From Trileptium ribeirensis (lineage: Eukaryota > Nematoda > Enoplea > Enoplida > Thoracostomopsidae): a DNA stretch of 64,000 nucleotides. Of this stretch, positions 27,401 through 39,400 are shown piece by piece. Under the pieces are notes generated by a model, which worked only from the letters and a program-made list of their open reading frames with translations, had not been told where the DNA came from and did no database searches. A program made the translations under genes and the position numbers. The stretch is taken from the NCBI GenBank assembly GCA_030248225.1, contig JASANE010000907.1, positions 52,203 through 116,202 of the forward strand, read 5' to 3'. Within the stretch, counting starts at the first letter, position 1. Each line of letters starts with the position of its first letter.

Positions 27401-30400
27401 AACATGCAGTAATTCCTTACAGAAGATATTGTAAACATTACACTACACAACACCAGACAGATACAAAATATGTAAAGTGTCGCTAGCTGCTCATTTTTCA
27501 TGAGTTCCTGATCAGCGAAATTCAATTAGTCGAAACTGCAAAAATCATGTCAAGATTTCCTCTAGGCGCCATGGCACGATTTCCGTACGTGAAAAGGTTT
27601 TAATTTATTTTCAGCCGACGCAACTTAGGCAAAAAAGAAACAAAACTTTATGAAGGGGAGTTGATGTGGTCCAACTGTGATATCAACTAACACATTCGAC
27701 TACACGATACCTATTATTATAAATAACACAAATTATAGCAAACCATGGGAAATCCATTAGGAAATCATATCGTATTCGTTGAAAAAATTAACGTGAAAAG
27801 GTTTTAATTTATTTTCAGCCGACGCAACTTAGGCAAAAAAGAAACAAAACTTTATGAAGGGGAGTTGATGTGGTCCAACTGTGATATCAACTAACACATT
27901 CGACTACACGATACCTATTATTATAAATAACACAAATTATAGCAAACCATGGGAAATCCATTAGGAAATCATATCGTATTCGTTGAAAAAATTAACGTGA
28001 AAAGGTTTTAATTTATTTTCAGCCGACGCAACTTAGGCAAAAAAGAAACAAAACTTTATGAAGGGGAGTTGATGTGGTCCAACTGTGATATCAACTAACA
28101 CATTCGACTACACGATACCTATTATTATAAATAACACAAATTATAGCAAACCATGGGAAATCCATTAGGAAATCATATCGTATTCGTTGAAAAAATTAAC
28201 GTGAAAAGGTTTTAATTTATTTTCAGCCGACGCAACTTAGGCAAAAAAGAAACAAAACTTTATGAAGGGGAGTTGATGTGGTCCAACTGTGATATCAACT
28301 AACACATTCGACTACACGATACCTATTATTATAAATAACACAAATTATAGCAAACCATGGGAAATCCATTAGGAAATCATATCGTATTCGTTGAAAAAAT
28401 TAACGTGAAAAGGTTTTAATTTATTTTCAGCCGACGCAACTTAGGCAAAAAAGAAACAAAACTTTATGAAGGGGAGTTGATGTGGTCCAACTGTGTTATC
28501 AACTAACACATTCGACTACACGATACCTATTATTATAAATAACACAAATTATAGCAAACCATGGGAAATCCATTAGGAAATCATATCGTATTCGTTGAAA
28601 AAATTAACGTGAAAAGGTTTTAATTTATTTTCAGCCGACGCAACTTAGGCAAAAAAGAAACAAAACTTTATGAAGGGGAGTTGATGTGGTCCAACTGTGA
28701 TATCAACTAACACATTCGACTACACGATACCTATTATTATAAATAACACAAATTATAGCAAACCATGGGAAATCCATTAGGAAATCATATCGTATTCGTT
28801 GAAAAAATTATCATATCCATTGGGAAACAACATATCATAGTCAGAAAACGTTTAGAGAAAAAACTACTAATATATAATTATTGCTTACGTTTTAGATAAT
28901 ATCCGGACCATTACGTCATTTTTAGAGAACGAAAACAATGTGGTATATATAAGTGCGGTACCTGAATGCTAAACAACCAACGTGCCTTAAACAAAAAAAC
29001 ATATCAATCCGTATCCGATTGGGAGAGATTATTTCGTCTGAAAAAATATATCGGCGTAACAATGGGTTGTGACAAAATTATTAAAAAACCGATAACCAAA
29101 TAATTGGTAATATCTCGTTAACATTTTAGCGCCTTCAAAGTGTTTCAACATCAAACAGCGAATTATGAGAAGCAGCTTCACGAGTCCAGTATCCGCCGTG
29201 TATAAAGAAATAAAAAACATAAAATTAAATTTTGGAACACGTATTAGACAATGTACACATATAATGTTACAGTAGTTAACCCCAAAACCACGGAAACTTC
29301 AAAGAACGAAAAATTCAACAACATAAAAAGATCCTACACAATCTCATCAAGAATAAAAGCTTCGAAAAGCCGAAACCAAACAGAAATAAATAAATTGCAA
29401 CTTAGACAAAGCCGTAAAAAAATAGCCCGCCTACCCAATCTTTGACTCATCTATTCCTCCTGTATCTAGCGCAGAACCTAGAACCATAGCCATTTTAATA
29501 GGGACAATTCATTATTTTGCCCAATTTCGCATCAAATTTCTTATAGATTGTGCGATCAGTGACGCTGTCGCTTTTTAAAAATTGCCAAAGCAAAGTCTGA
29601 TCCTACTGGCATGTTACCTATAACACAATTTAGTCTAAACAGAATACAACGATACGGCAAAAAGTGAACCAGTATTTAAACAATAATTGTACGCTGGAGA
29701 TATTGGTGAAAACCTGAGCTAATTTTTCGGCCCTGGCCGACTAATTGTCAAACATCATATTCTGAGCTAATAAACAATACTTTTGGGACCAAATTTGCCG
29801 AGGCACGCGAAATATACTATAGCTATCAAATAAAATATCATCTCCTTCCTTTCAACACTTTGAAACATCTGCTAAGTCATTAAATAGCAATTATAATTAT
29901 TGTCAGTAATCCACAGTACATTTTAAAAATTATGCAAAATACATTTGAAACCCCGACGCTCAAACAAACTTACAAAACGCACCAGTAGAATAATTTTTTA
30001 ATATTATTTAGGAGTGACGAAAACGAGTTTAGGAAACGTGCCAATTTACGCAATATATTTAAACAAAAATTGGACAAATTATTCCAAATATCGAAAGAAT
30101 AACGGGTTTATGAAAAAGGCACGCTTATTTCGATGTGTAACAATATTTTAGGCCAAATTCCATGGGACAAGATTCACTGGTCGAGAAATATGCCCCTCAC
30201 GCGAAGATTAAGCCCCTAATTATTAAAAAATATAAATTTGGAAAGAGTATAACATTGGGAGGAGGGTAAATAAAATGTGTTTGATTGGCAATGTTAAGCT
30301 CGTTTTCCCATGAATAAATGCCCTGATGCAATGCCACAAAAATGTGTCACAGCAGTGGCTTTCAAAATTACAATTGTACATTACTTAGTGAAGTGGTGTC

Positions 30401-33400
30401 AAGTTATTGCGACTGAAAATTGGACGAGGTTTGTTGAATTTTGATAGGCATGGACAATTCACTGCTATTCTATACGAAAAAGTTTTACCTTATTACAGCG
30501 AAGCGTATAATATTGATATTAGCCTATGCGTGCCCATAGCGGATACAAGATGATTAGCCGGTATGGTCCCCACCAAACGGTATATTTAGGTAATTCATGA
30601 GCAAAATCACAAAATTTTAAGGAATAATCGAGGAAAATTAGGAGCAACAGTTAGAGAACCAATCCAAAACATCATTTAAAAAGTGATAAATTTTGAATTA
30701 CCAATATATTGCAATCTTCAAGTCAAACTGTTTCATTGACGAAATACGATAAGCTGCAAATTCCTATTTTGGACAATTCCTCGGAACACAAGATCTGTGC
30801 AACACTTAGCTACCAATGTACCCATCTTTACTAGAGTCAACCTGTAGGGAACAGGGGGTTGTGGGTTCTCTTCGAGAAACCTGATTACTCCTTCCCTAAT
30901 TTTTATTCACTAAATCATTCTTTTCCAGTACTTATACAGTCAAATAGTTGTTTTGCGTCTCGATAGGCCCCGAGGTGGTCGGGTACTGCCGGGAAACAGT
31001 CCAAATACCGTCGACCAAAAACTTAAATTCATGTCGTCCGGGTGGCAACTCCAGCGCAATCGATTTCCGTCGCCCTCCGCCATCCTTGTTTCCTAGATAG
31101 TACAAATCACGTGGTTGTCCCCAGTCACAAAACTGTCCCGTTATCTGAACCTGTGTACCCCATGGCTCGAACCATTCGATAACTGTCGATTTCAAACCCG
31201 TGTTGCTTGAAATGTTTTCTTCTTCATCAATAGGGCCAGTTTTGCTAGCTACAGGCACGGATTCGTCAAAAGGTCCGCCGTTTTGGATTTCGGAAGACGC
31301 TGAGAGCCGCGTTTGGGCTTCCATTTCCGTTGGCGTCTCGGCAACTCCAACTTCGTGCCCGTGATTCTCAACATGACCATTTGCTATAACCGCCGGAAAC
31401 AGTTGGATTTCAGCGGCTGCCCGGTTAGCATCGCGACCACACAGTTCATCAAGTGAGTCAGTCGATATCGAGACATCGCAGCTGTAAGAACAACAAAACA
31501 ATCAAACGCAAACAATAAATAAGTGAATTAAGTAAAATTAAGCAAAAAAAGACTAAAGCTAAGGACAGAACGGTTCGTGTTCTATAATAGCAAACAAAAC
31601 GATAGGGAAGCGGTTCAAACGCGACATCTAAATTTTAGTGAGCCCGCAATAAACGAAAAATATTAGCAAGAAAGAAGCAAAAACGAAACAGAATGAAAAA
31701 TTAGAGTTTATATGAGGGAAACAATAATTATGGGCACCAATGAGTTTATACATAATTAAATTTGACCCAAAACTTTGGACAATTAACATACAACCGCATT
31801 ATATACACAACGATACCAACAACAATCCGGCCTACTATGAATGTCAACAATTTAATAATCATTTTGTTAAAATTTGAAAATTTGGGAAAGAATTTTATGG
31901 AAAAGTTGTGAAGAGAAAAACTTCGCCTTCCTGCAGTTGTGGACGCACGAGAAAGCGACATCTCAACAGAGACAATCCAGGTTATTTTTCCTCATTTACA
32001 GTTCCAAATTTCGCTCAGAAAACACAAATAACCCAAAAACGATAACACCATTTACGGCAAAATCTATATTTATACCGACCATTAGCTTAAAACGCTCTGT
32101 GCAAACCATTATGAACCACGGATGCCGAAAATCTAGCTGTAAAAAACGTTTTCTGAAATATTTTTGTCCCAATGCTAGAAAATCTGAAAATGTATTCCCG
32201 GCTTGAGAAAAGGGACTGCCATTTGATTTTGCGACCAGTTGCGTAACTACGAATCAAAAACGCGTTTGATTCTGCCAGAAATTCTTAGACGATGCCGGAT
32301 TTTAGAATAGGCAAATATATTTCAAATGTTGTGGTCTAGTTTTCGCTCTGATTAAAAACAATTTAGTTTCCTTGCAGGCACGGACAGAATTAACTGCACA
32401 CGCGCATGCACACAAACGGGTTTAAACGCAGTGGCATGCGTTCGCGTGAGTTCTTGCGTAGTTAATTCTGTCCGTGACTGGACTTAGGATTTACTCTAGA
32501 GATTGCCAATCACATTCTGAGCTCTTCGATTCTTGTATATGTTCAATATTTTTCTCCACAACGTAGCACTAAGCATGGGTACAGCCAGACAAAAACCATG
32601 TTTGTCCGCGGTGCCTCCACGAATGTATTCATAGCCAGTTCAACATCCAGAATTGAAAAACTCACGAATAGAAATGTTTTCAAATATTCAAAGGGAAAGA
32701 AAAAATGAATACACTACTATCGCTGTAATAGGTAGCTTAATGGCTACACTATTATAAAAGTGTACATAGAAGATTGATAAGAAAATGGTTGAGTGCAAAA
32801 CTTAAGAAAAACAGAAAACTGTGCAGATCAAATGGCAAAGAACAAGAACAAAAAATTACCTAAACTATCGAAACAGAAGCGTGCATATTAGATTGGACAA
32901 AAACCTCTTACAGCTAATATATTATTTAATTTATAGTATTTAGAGAAACGAATCCAACGAATAAAACAAGAGTAACCCAACGCGTGCCCCAGAGTTATCG
33001 ACCACACCCCTGTGCTCAGACCACCCACAATCAAAGTGCCAAAAAACGACGCCACACCAATTTCTTTCGGTGGTTTTTGTATTTTGTCGATGGTCGAAAT
33101 GAAATTTTCAGGCCAAAATTATTTTTCAACAAAATTTACGGTTTCAAATAGTTTGCTCCATGTTTGGTTGATATCGGCTCTACGTTTAGAGTCAGTCACA
33201 CTCGGAAATAAAAGCAATTTTTGCGAATATCTAAATGCTCAAACTTCAATTCGGGTCGTAATCAGGGCTTTGTGATTTCCCTCCATCTGATGTGATTTTT
33301 TGTGATATGTTTATTTTTGAGCGTGGCTGAAACTGGCCAGAGAAAAATTTAGTTAAGCTTTAGTAAACATTATCTCAACAGCAGTTTAACGAATGTCACT

Positions 33401-36400
33401 GTAGTACTTACGGCAGAAAATCAGTTACTCAAATCATTCTTTTAAAATTTTTGAAGATAGATCTGTAGTAAATCAAAATTTATGTACATCAAAATCCCTG
33501 GGACCACATATAGGTAAAACCGGAACCGTCCTGCAAAATTTAATTTACCTTATCAAGTATCCAAGGGCTTGACGGCGGTTAATCGTTTTGGGGCGTTGTT
33601 CACCCTAATACTTACTTTAGTTTCCCGTAGCGTTCCTGGACTGCGTTTCGTTCGGCCAATTCACGCTCGAGCCTGGCTTTCTCAGCTTCCGCAGTTTTAC
33701 GCATCAATTGCGCATCTTGAAGGTCGGTTTCTAAGTGATCCAGCCTAGAAAACTTTTCAACTTACTCATACACAAAAAATCGTTGTTCGCAATCTAAGGT
33801 ACGTAGGTAGTATTCAATATCTAGTAGCAGCTCTCAGAACGTTTCACAAGCAAAAATAATCTAAGCTTCAAATCAATACCAATACGCTAGTAGCTAGTGA
33901 TTGCATTAGCGTATAAGATGTATAATTATTTGTACATTTCCTTAATCTTAATCGCTTCGTATTGAAGGTTGCAAGTCGAGACACTCTTGTAATGTCGGTC
34001 CACACTGATGAGAAACGAATGGCCCCTGGAAAACATTTTGCAAAAACACAAGTGATATTTTTTTGTAAAATTTGTATTTCAAAGCTAAAATTTTATTACA
34101 TGACGTAATAATTGATTACTTCCAACCTCGATTAGATACATCTTAATAATAGTTTCTAAGATGATTTTATTAGTTTGAGCATTTGAAATACAATATATGG
34201 AATTTTGCCAATTTTTAGATTTTGAACAAAGCAAAATTCTGGTCCCTAACTAGCCTGGAGCGAAGCTACTACCCTCTTGCATTATTATTTATCAAAGAGG
34301 AGAAGCCAGAGAAGCCATAATCTATACCTATTGCTGTCTGTGTAACCCAAAGGAAACTGAAAAAAGTATAGGATCAGATAGAGGGATCGGAACACCAAAG
34401 TTCCGAATACATTGTTCAGCAAAATTTTAAAAATATATGTTTATGAAGACGTGTAGAAAGTCTGGAACAGTTTTTGCAATGAGCTAAGATTAAATTCCAC
34501 ATTTTAACTTATTTTGGCACGAGAATCTTATCGAATCGTTTCCGTGTCCTTGAAATGAAAATGAATAAGCCCACATTCTTTAAGTCTTACAAGCCTTGAG
34601 TTACGAAGCGTGCAACAACAAATTAAATGTCTCCCGGAACCGCTATTTTGTCCCATCCTCATCTTAAACAAATTTTGTGCTATTTTGCAGATTTTGGCTT
34701 CTTAATGACCTCCGATGGACTATTCGTCCGCGACGAGAATGAAACTGAAATGACAACGAAGGCGTAAAACAACGCGAGACGAAAACTACAACTTGAGTTT
34801 ATAGTGCAAACACATTACAACTAAAATCAAATAAAATATCCCAGGTAAATTCCTGTAAATTATCACATACCCCTGTCCTGTTCACTGCCTTCGGCAAGTA
34901 TTTTAAGGCTTTACAACGTTTTAGTATTATAACTAGTAACTCTCAAGCGAAGGTGAAACGGAGCGCCGGTGATTTCATTTTTACGTTATTTTTTAATCAT
35001 ATGTAATAGGCTGTTTTTGACGAATATACAATTCTAAGACATCTTGAACCATGAACCCTTTGAAAACTCTAAAACTTTGTCAACTCTAAAACCACCAAAA
35101 AGAACTGACAACGCATAAACTATACAATTTTGTCAAGGGAGAGGGCATAAACTTTTATCTTCAGAATAGGGTCAAACAAAAATTTTGTCAAGTTTTTATG
35201 CCAAATGGCGGGTATTTTTACCGATCAGTTGTAACGAAAATGGCAGACCTCCACTTTGAAGAAGGCATTTATACGACTCAGTGGCCCCCCCTAAGGCAGC
35301 AACATCACTCCGCCCACCAACCACGTCATTCGGCATTTAATCTATAATTAACTTTTTCTATTCCTTCCATCATCTACTTTGCAAAACGATGCCACAAACC
35401 CTTTTCACAGGTCTTGCTATTACACTGCACGACGGCAGGAGATAACCTTTAGTCTGACCTGGGTGCTGTTTTTATGCGACCTAAGCAATCAATAACGCGG
35501 ACCTAAAAGCCTGTCGCCACAGCGCTGCGTAATGTTACAAGCAACCGCTGTGCACAAATCAAACTTTCCAAAAACAAATATTACAACAAAATATTCCCCG
35601 AAAATCAAAGTTACTACTCTGTTTTTACTACAGCACAACAAACAGACTATTATAATCGTAATAAAAACACGCCTACAAAACAACTGTACAAAAGATACGT
35701 ATAGTTACACGCAAATGACTATAATGTTCGCACGACTAATAACTTAACCATTAACTGTACTAATGTATCGTGGCAAATATGTTACAATATTAGGTAAAAA
35801 TATATATTATTTATTACACCAAACTGTAAGAACGAAAATGTACAAGGATTGCAGAAATGTATACAAATGTAGCCCTGATTCATAATAACCTCTCAATAAC
35901 TACAACGCTACGTTATTTACAGCCAATCCACACAGAATTCGCAGTGTTATAATATTAATAATGAACCATTGGGTTTTAGCCTCTCCCTAGGCCCCTTAGT
36001 CAGAAGAGGTATATTATTAGAGTTGAGTAAAAATGGCCTCATTGATCCTGAGCTCTAAAAAATCACCCAATTTTTTGTTCAACGGAGCAAAAGTGTTAAA
36101 CAACAAGGTGGCGAACGACTTTTTCATGGTTTGTGCTCACTGCCCCGCCCATCTTAGCAATCCAGAACCAGGTTACTATAATGCAACGCTTGTGGCCCTC
36201 CAGAACATTTTTCTGCCAAAAATGAACAAACTTTGAATCTAGATCGTTATCCCGCAAGGCAGGTGGAGTTCATTAGACAAATATCGGAAGTAAGTTTGCA
36301 TAACCTTATAAATATGTTAAAATAAAAACCAGAGCCTCTCACGATTACAATAATAAAGGTTCGTGTTCGTCAGGCATCTGGTCTGATCATGGAATAGCTA

Positions 36401-39400
36401 GAAAAGCGAACACTAAAAATGTTTAGACATGTTCATTATCAATGAGATGTGAAATTGTTAGATATGGTCTTCGATGTTGACTTTGACGAAACTGGGTATA
36501 GGAGTAGGTTAAGAAACTCAAAATGCTTAAACGTGTAGTTATCGATTGTCTAGAGACGAGCGATTAAAAAGGTCAAAGTTGAAGAAATTCTTCACAACCT
36601 TGGAACAGCGAAAATCGGCTGAACAAATGAAATGAACGATCACGATGTCATCACATCATTATACTTATATCACATCACATCATACTTATTATCACACTAG
36701 AATACAAAAATATGTAGCCGAGAACTATTTAGCACCATTGATACCCAAAATTTTACCTGGGCCTGGGGGGGCACCAGCTCCAACCTCACGGGAACTGGAA
36801 ATACTTGAGATATCAGCATTAACAAGAAGGCGATTAGGCTCGATGAGAACTTAGCCGCAACAAATTTGAAAATAAATAACCCAAGTATCAAATACGCGAA
36901 TATCGCAATTCATTTTTCAAAAAAAATAACTATATACAATTTTTCGTACAAGAACTATTATTTAAGAGCAAATCCCCGGCGTTTCTAAAAGTCAAACAAG
37001 CGCTCCCAACTAGCAAGCAACCAAGCCGACAAAAACATGATTGCACAACAAAACTTAAAATCAAAAATAATAAATAAGTGAAGACACAAACGCATGTGAA
37101 AGCCAAATGAAACAAAAATAATAATGGCAGCAGTGTAATCAAGGGGGTGGTATACATTAAAATGTACTATGAATACAATGTTTGACATCATGCGTCTGAC
37201 TCACGGCTATTAGCGCAGATTAGGGAGATGTGGAAGATGCGTCCCCCGAAAACATGTGGTAAGCTGGGACCAAAACCCTCGATATAGGTAGCTTATGGTC
37301 AAACTCCCAAGTTAAACTATTCCCCCAAAATTTCTCGCATTTATCTCCCAAACTTGAAAAGCTATCTGCGCCACAACGGCAGGATACGACATATTGTGCT
37401 CTTTCATGTCACGATGCATTGCAAAATTTTTGTATGATTAAGCCATGATCGTATCCAGGAGCAAGTGATAGGTTTTTCGCTTTCAACAAAGATCGCTCCA
37501 CTTTTAAATATGTATATACCCACTGGGGATTACATTCTGCAAACTCCAACAAATTCAAAAAAATTTCGAGCTCACTGTGTAATTCTACACCAGAGAAAAC
37601 ATATTACGCGTGTTGCTAGCGGTATCCTAAATTGTACACAGACACTGAAACACTGCGCAAACAAGATGAAAGCCAAAAAACACTCCTTTAAAATGCAAAC
37701 TGATTTTGCTATGATCATAGTTATTATTTTATCGCGGAGAAAAGCCAAGCCGACCTTCACATAACCTACTGTGCTCACAGAACGACTCTCGCACAAATAT
37801 TGACATTATCGTAAGAATCGAACAAAATAGCATAGCAAAATCTGGTAATACTAATCGTGCGCAACGCTTACGAGTATGGTGCCAAAGTAATGCCCAACCA
37901 ACAATTTGATAGGCGAGTTAATAAAAATTTAATCAATAAACCGCCTGAAGGAGACAAATGCATTTAACTCCATTTAAGGGGGACAATAACATATCATCAT
38001 GAGCCCGTTAAGACCCATCCCTAAGGTATATTAAGATTTTTGAAAATCAATCTACCTGTAGTTGAAAAAAGATTTCTCAGAAGCGTCAACGAAAGTCAGC
38101 GTTACATAAATTGCCGATAAAAACTGTCGTTTGAAACATGCATTTCACCCTCAATACAATTCTCCCTAACAATAATAACAATAATTTGTTTGCATAAACC
38201 TTACAATTGAGACAGTGCGACACTTGGTGCTAAAAATGCTTCAAGTCCTCTTAGCCCAACATCGACTATTGGTAATACCAAGAGTGTGTTAGTGAAGATT
38301 ATGACACTTGCCTGCTTTCACGTCTAAACCCATGCTTGATGACGCGGGCGTTTTCAGCCTCACTACCACCGGCCCCAGTTCTTTGAGGTGTCTAGATGTA
38401 TAGATTCCCCAGTTTCTTGGGGGGGCAAGTCGGACCCCCAGTTTCTCGGAGGGGGGTCGGTTGCACCAGTAGCTGCTTATAAACCGACCCCCCACGAAAT
38501 TGGGGGGGGTCCGACCTACCCCCCAGAAACTGCGGGGTCTATGCATCTTGACCCCCAAAAAATACTGGCGGGTCAGGCCAAAAACGCCCGCGCCATCAAG
38601 CACGAGTTTACATGTGAGTGCAGGGAGGTGTCATACTCTTCCCTAATGCACTCTTGCTAATACGAATAGTGTATAAGGGAATACCGCATACTGTAATACT
38701 CAGTCACATTCTTGTACTTAACAATGGTGTGGACAATTTGGTGGCTTCTCCTGTATGTCTTGTTTTTCTATGGTGTTGCCCAAAATAATTCTTAGCTTGT
38801 ACTAGCTAGCACGGCAACTACAGCTGCAGCCAACAATATCAGAAGGATAGCACCAAAATATCCCAGATAATTCTGCTCTAATCGCACCGGCTTCGGTCAT
38901 CCTGCAACCCAGGAAGCCTTGGCCGAACCATTGGGGCGCGGCACGGACTAACCAGAATTCCGGTTCCGGCGAACATCGTGTTCCGGTTGCGGTTTCGGCA
39001 GAGGGCGAAAACCATACCGGAAATGGAATTCCGGAGTAAAATTTTTGTTTGAAATTTGCTACATTTTTGCTTCATCTGTGATCCAAATATATATAATATA
39101 TATTACACAATGATCAAGCTCCAACACAACAAAGCAAAAGAAAAGATTAACTAATGAATTTGCCGCGTGAAATGGAAGTAGCGCACATAATTTCAGTAGA
39201 AAATTTTCATAATAACCTGCAGGAGTTTGTTAACAAATCAAAGCCAGGTCGATGCTTGTAGCAGCTATTTTACACATTCAGAAGTCTGCGGGATACGTTC
39301 GAATTAAACAAGCCTAGCTCGGTAACAGAGTATGGCTTGCCTAGAAATACTTAGCGTGTGCTTGGCTAACATAAGTTGCGTCAGCAAGTTCGCTTCTAAA

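Larger units (their letters stand above)
20259..30901. other. Large intron between the CBM48 exon and exon 18
   Basis: Contains the two tandem arrays and MITEs listed separately. No further exon with a good acceptor, donor and matching phase was found. The remainder (for example 22.4-24.5 and 28.8-30.9 kb) is AT-rich sequence in which I see nothing else. Confidence 0.5.

Noticed and set aside
25938..28810. CRISPR-like arrays
   Set aside because: Units are contiguous 96-bp and 204-bp tandem copies with no unique spacers, and the genome is eukaryotic.
30932..31481. A stand-alone AMPK beta subunit gene
   Set aside because: The glycogen-binding domain is followed at once by a stop, and the C-terminal kinase/gamma-binding domain and the N-terminal myristoylation start are both absent.
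36645..36854. Short plus-strand frame and an overlapping minus-strand exon-like stretch with a Gly/Pro-rich end
   Set aside because: The minus-strand reading would need phase 1 whereas exon 16 leaves phase 2, and neither strand shows a known domain.
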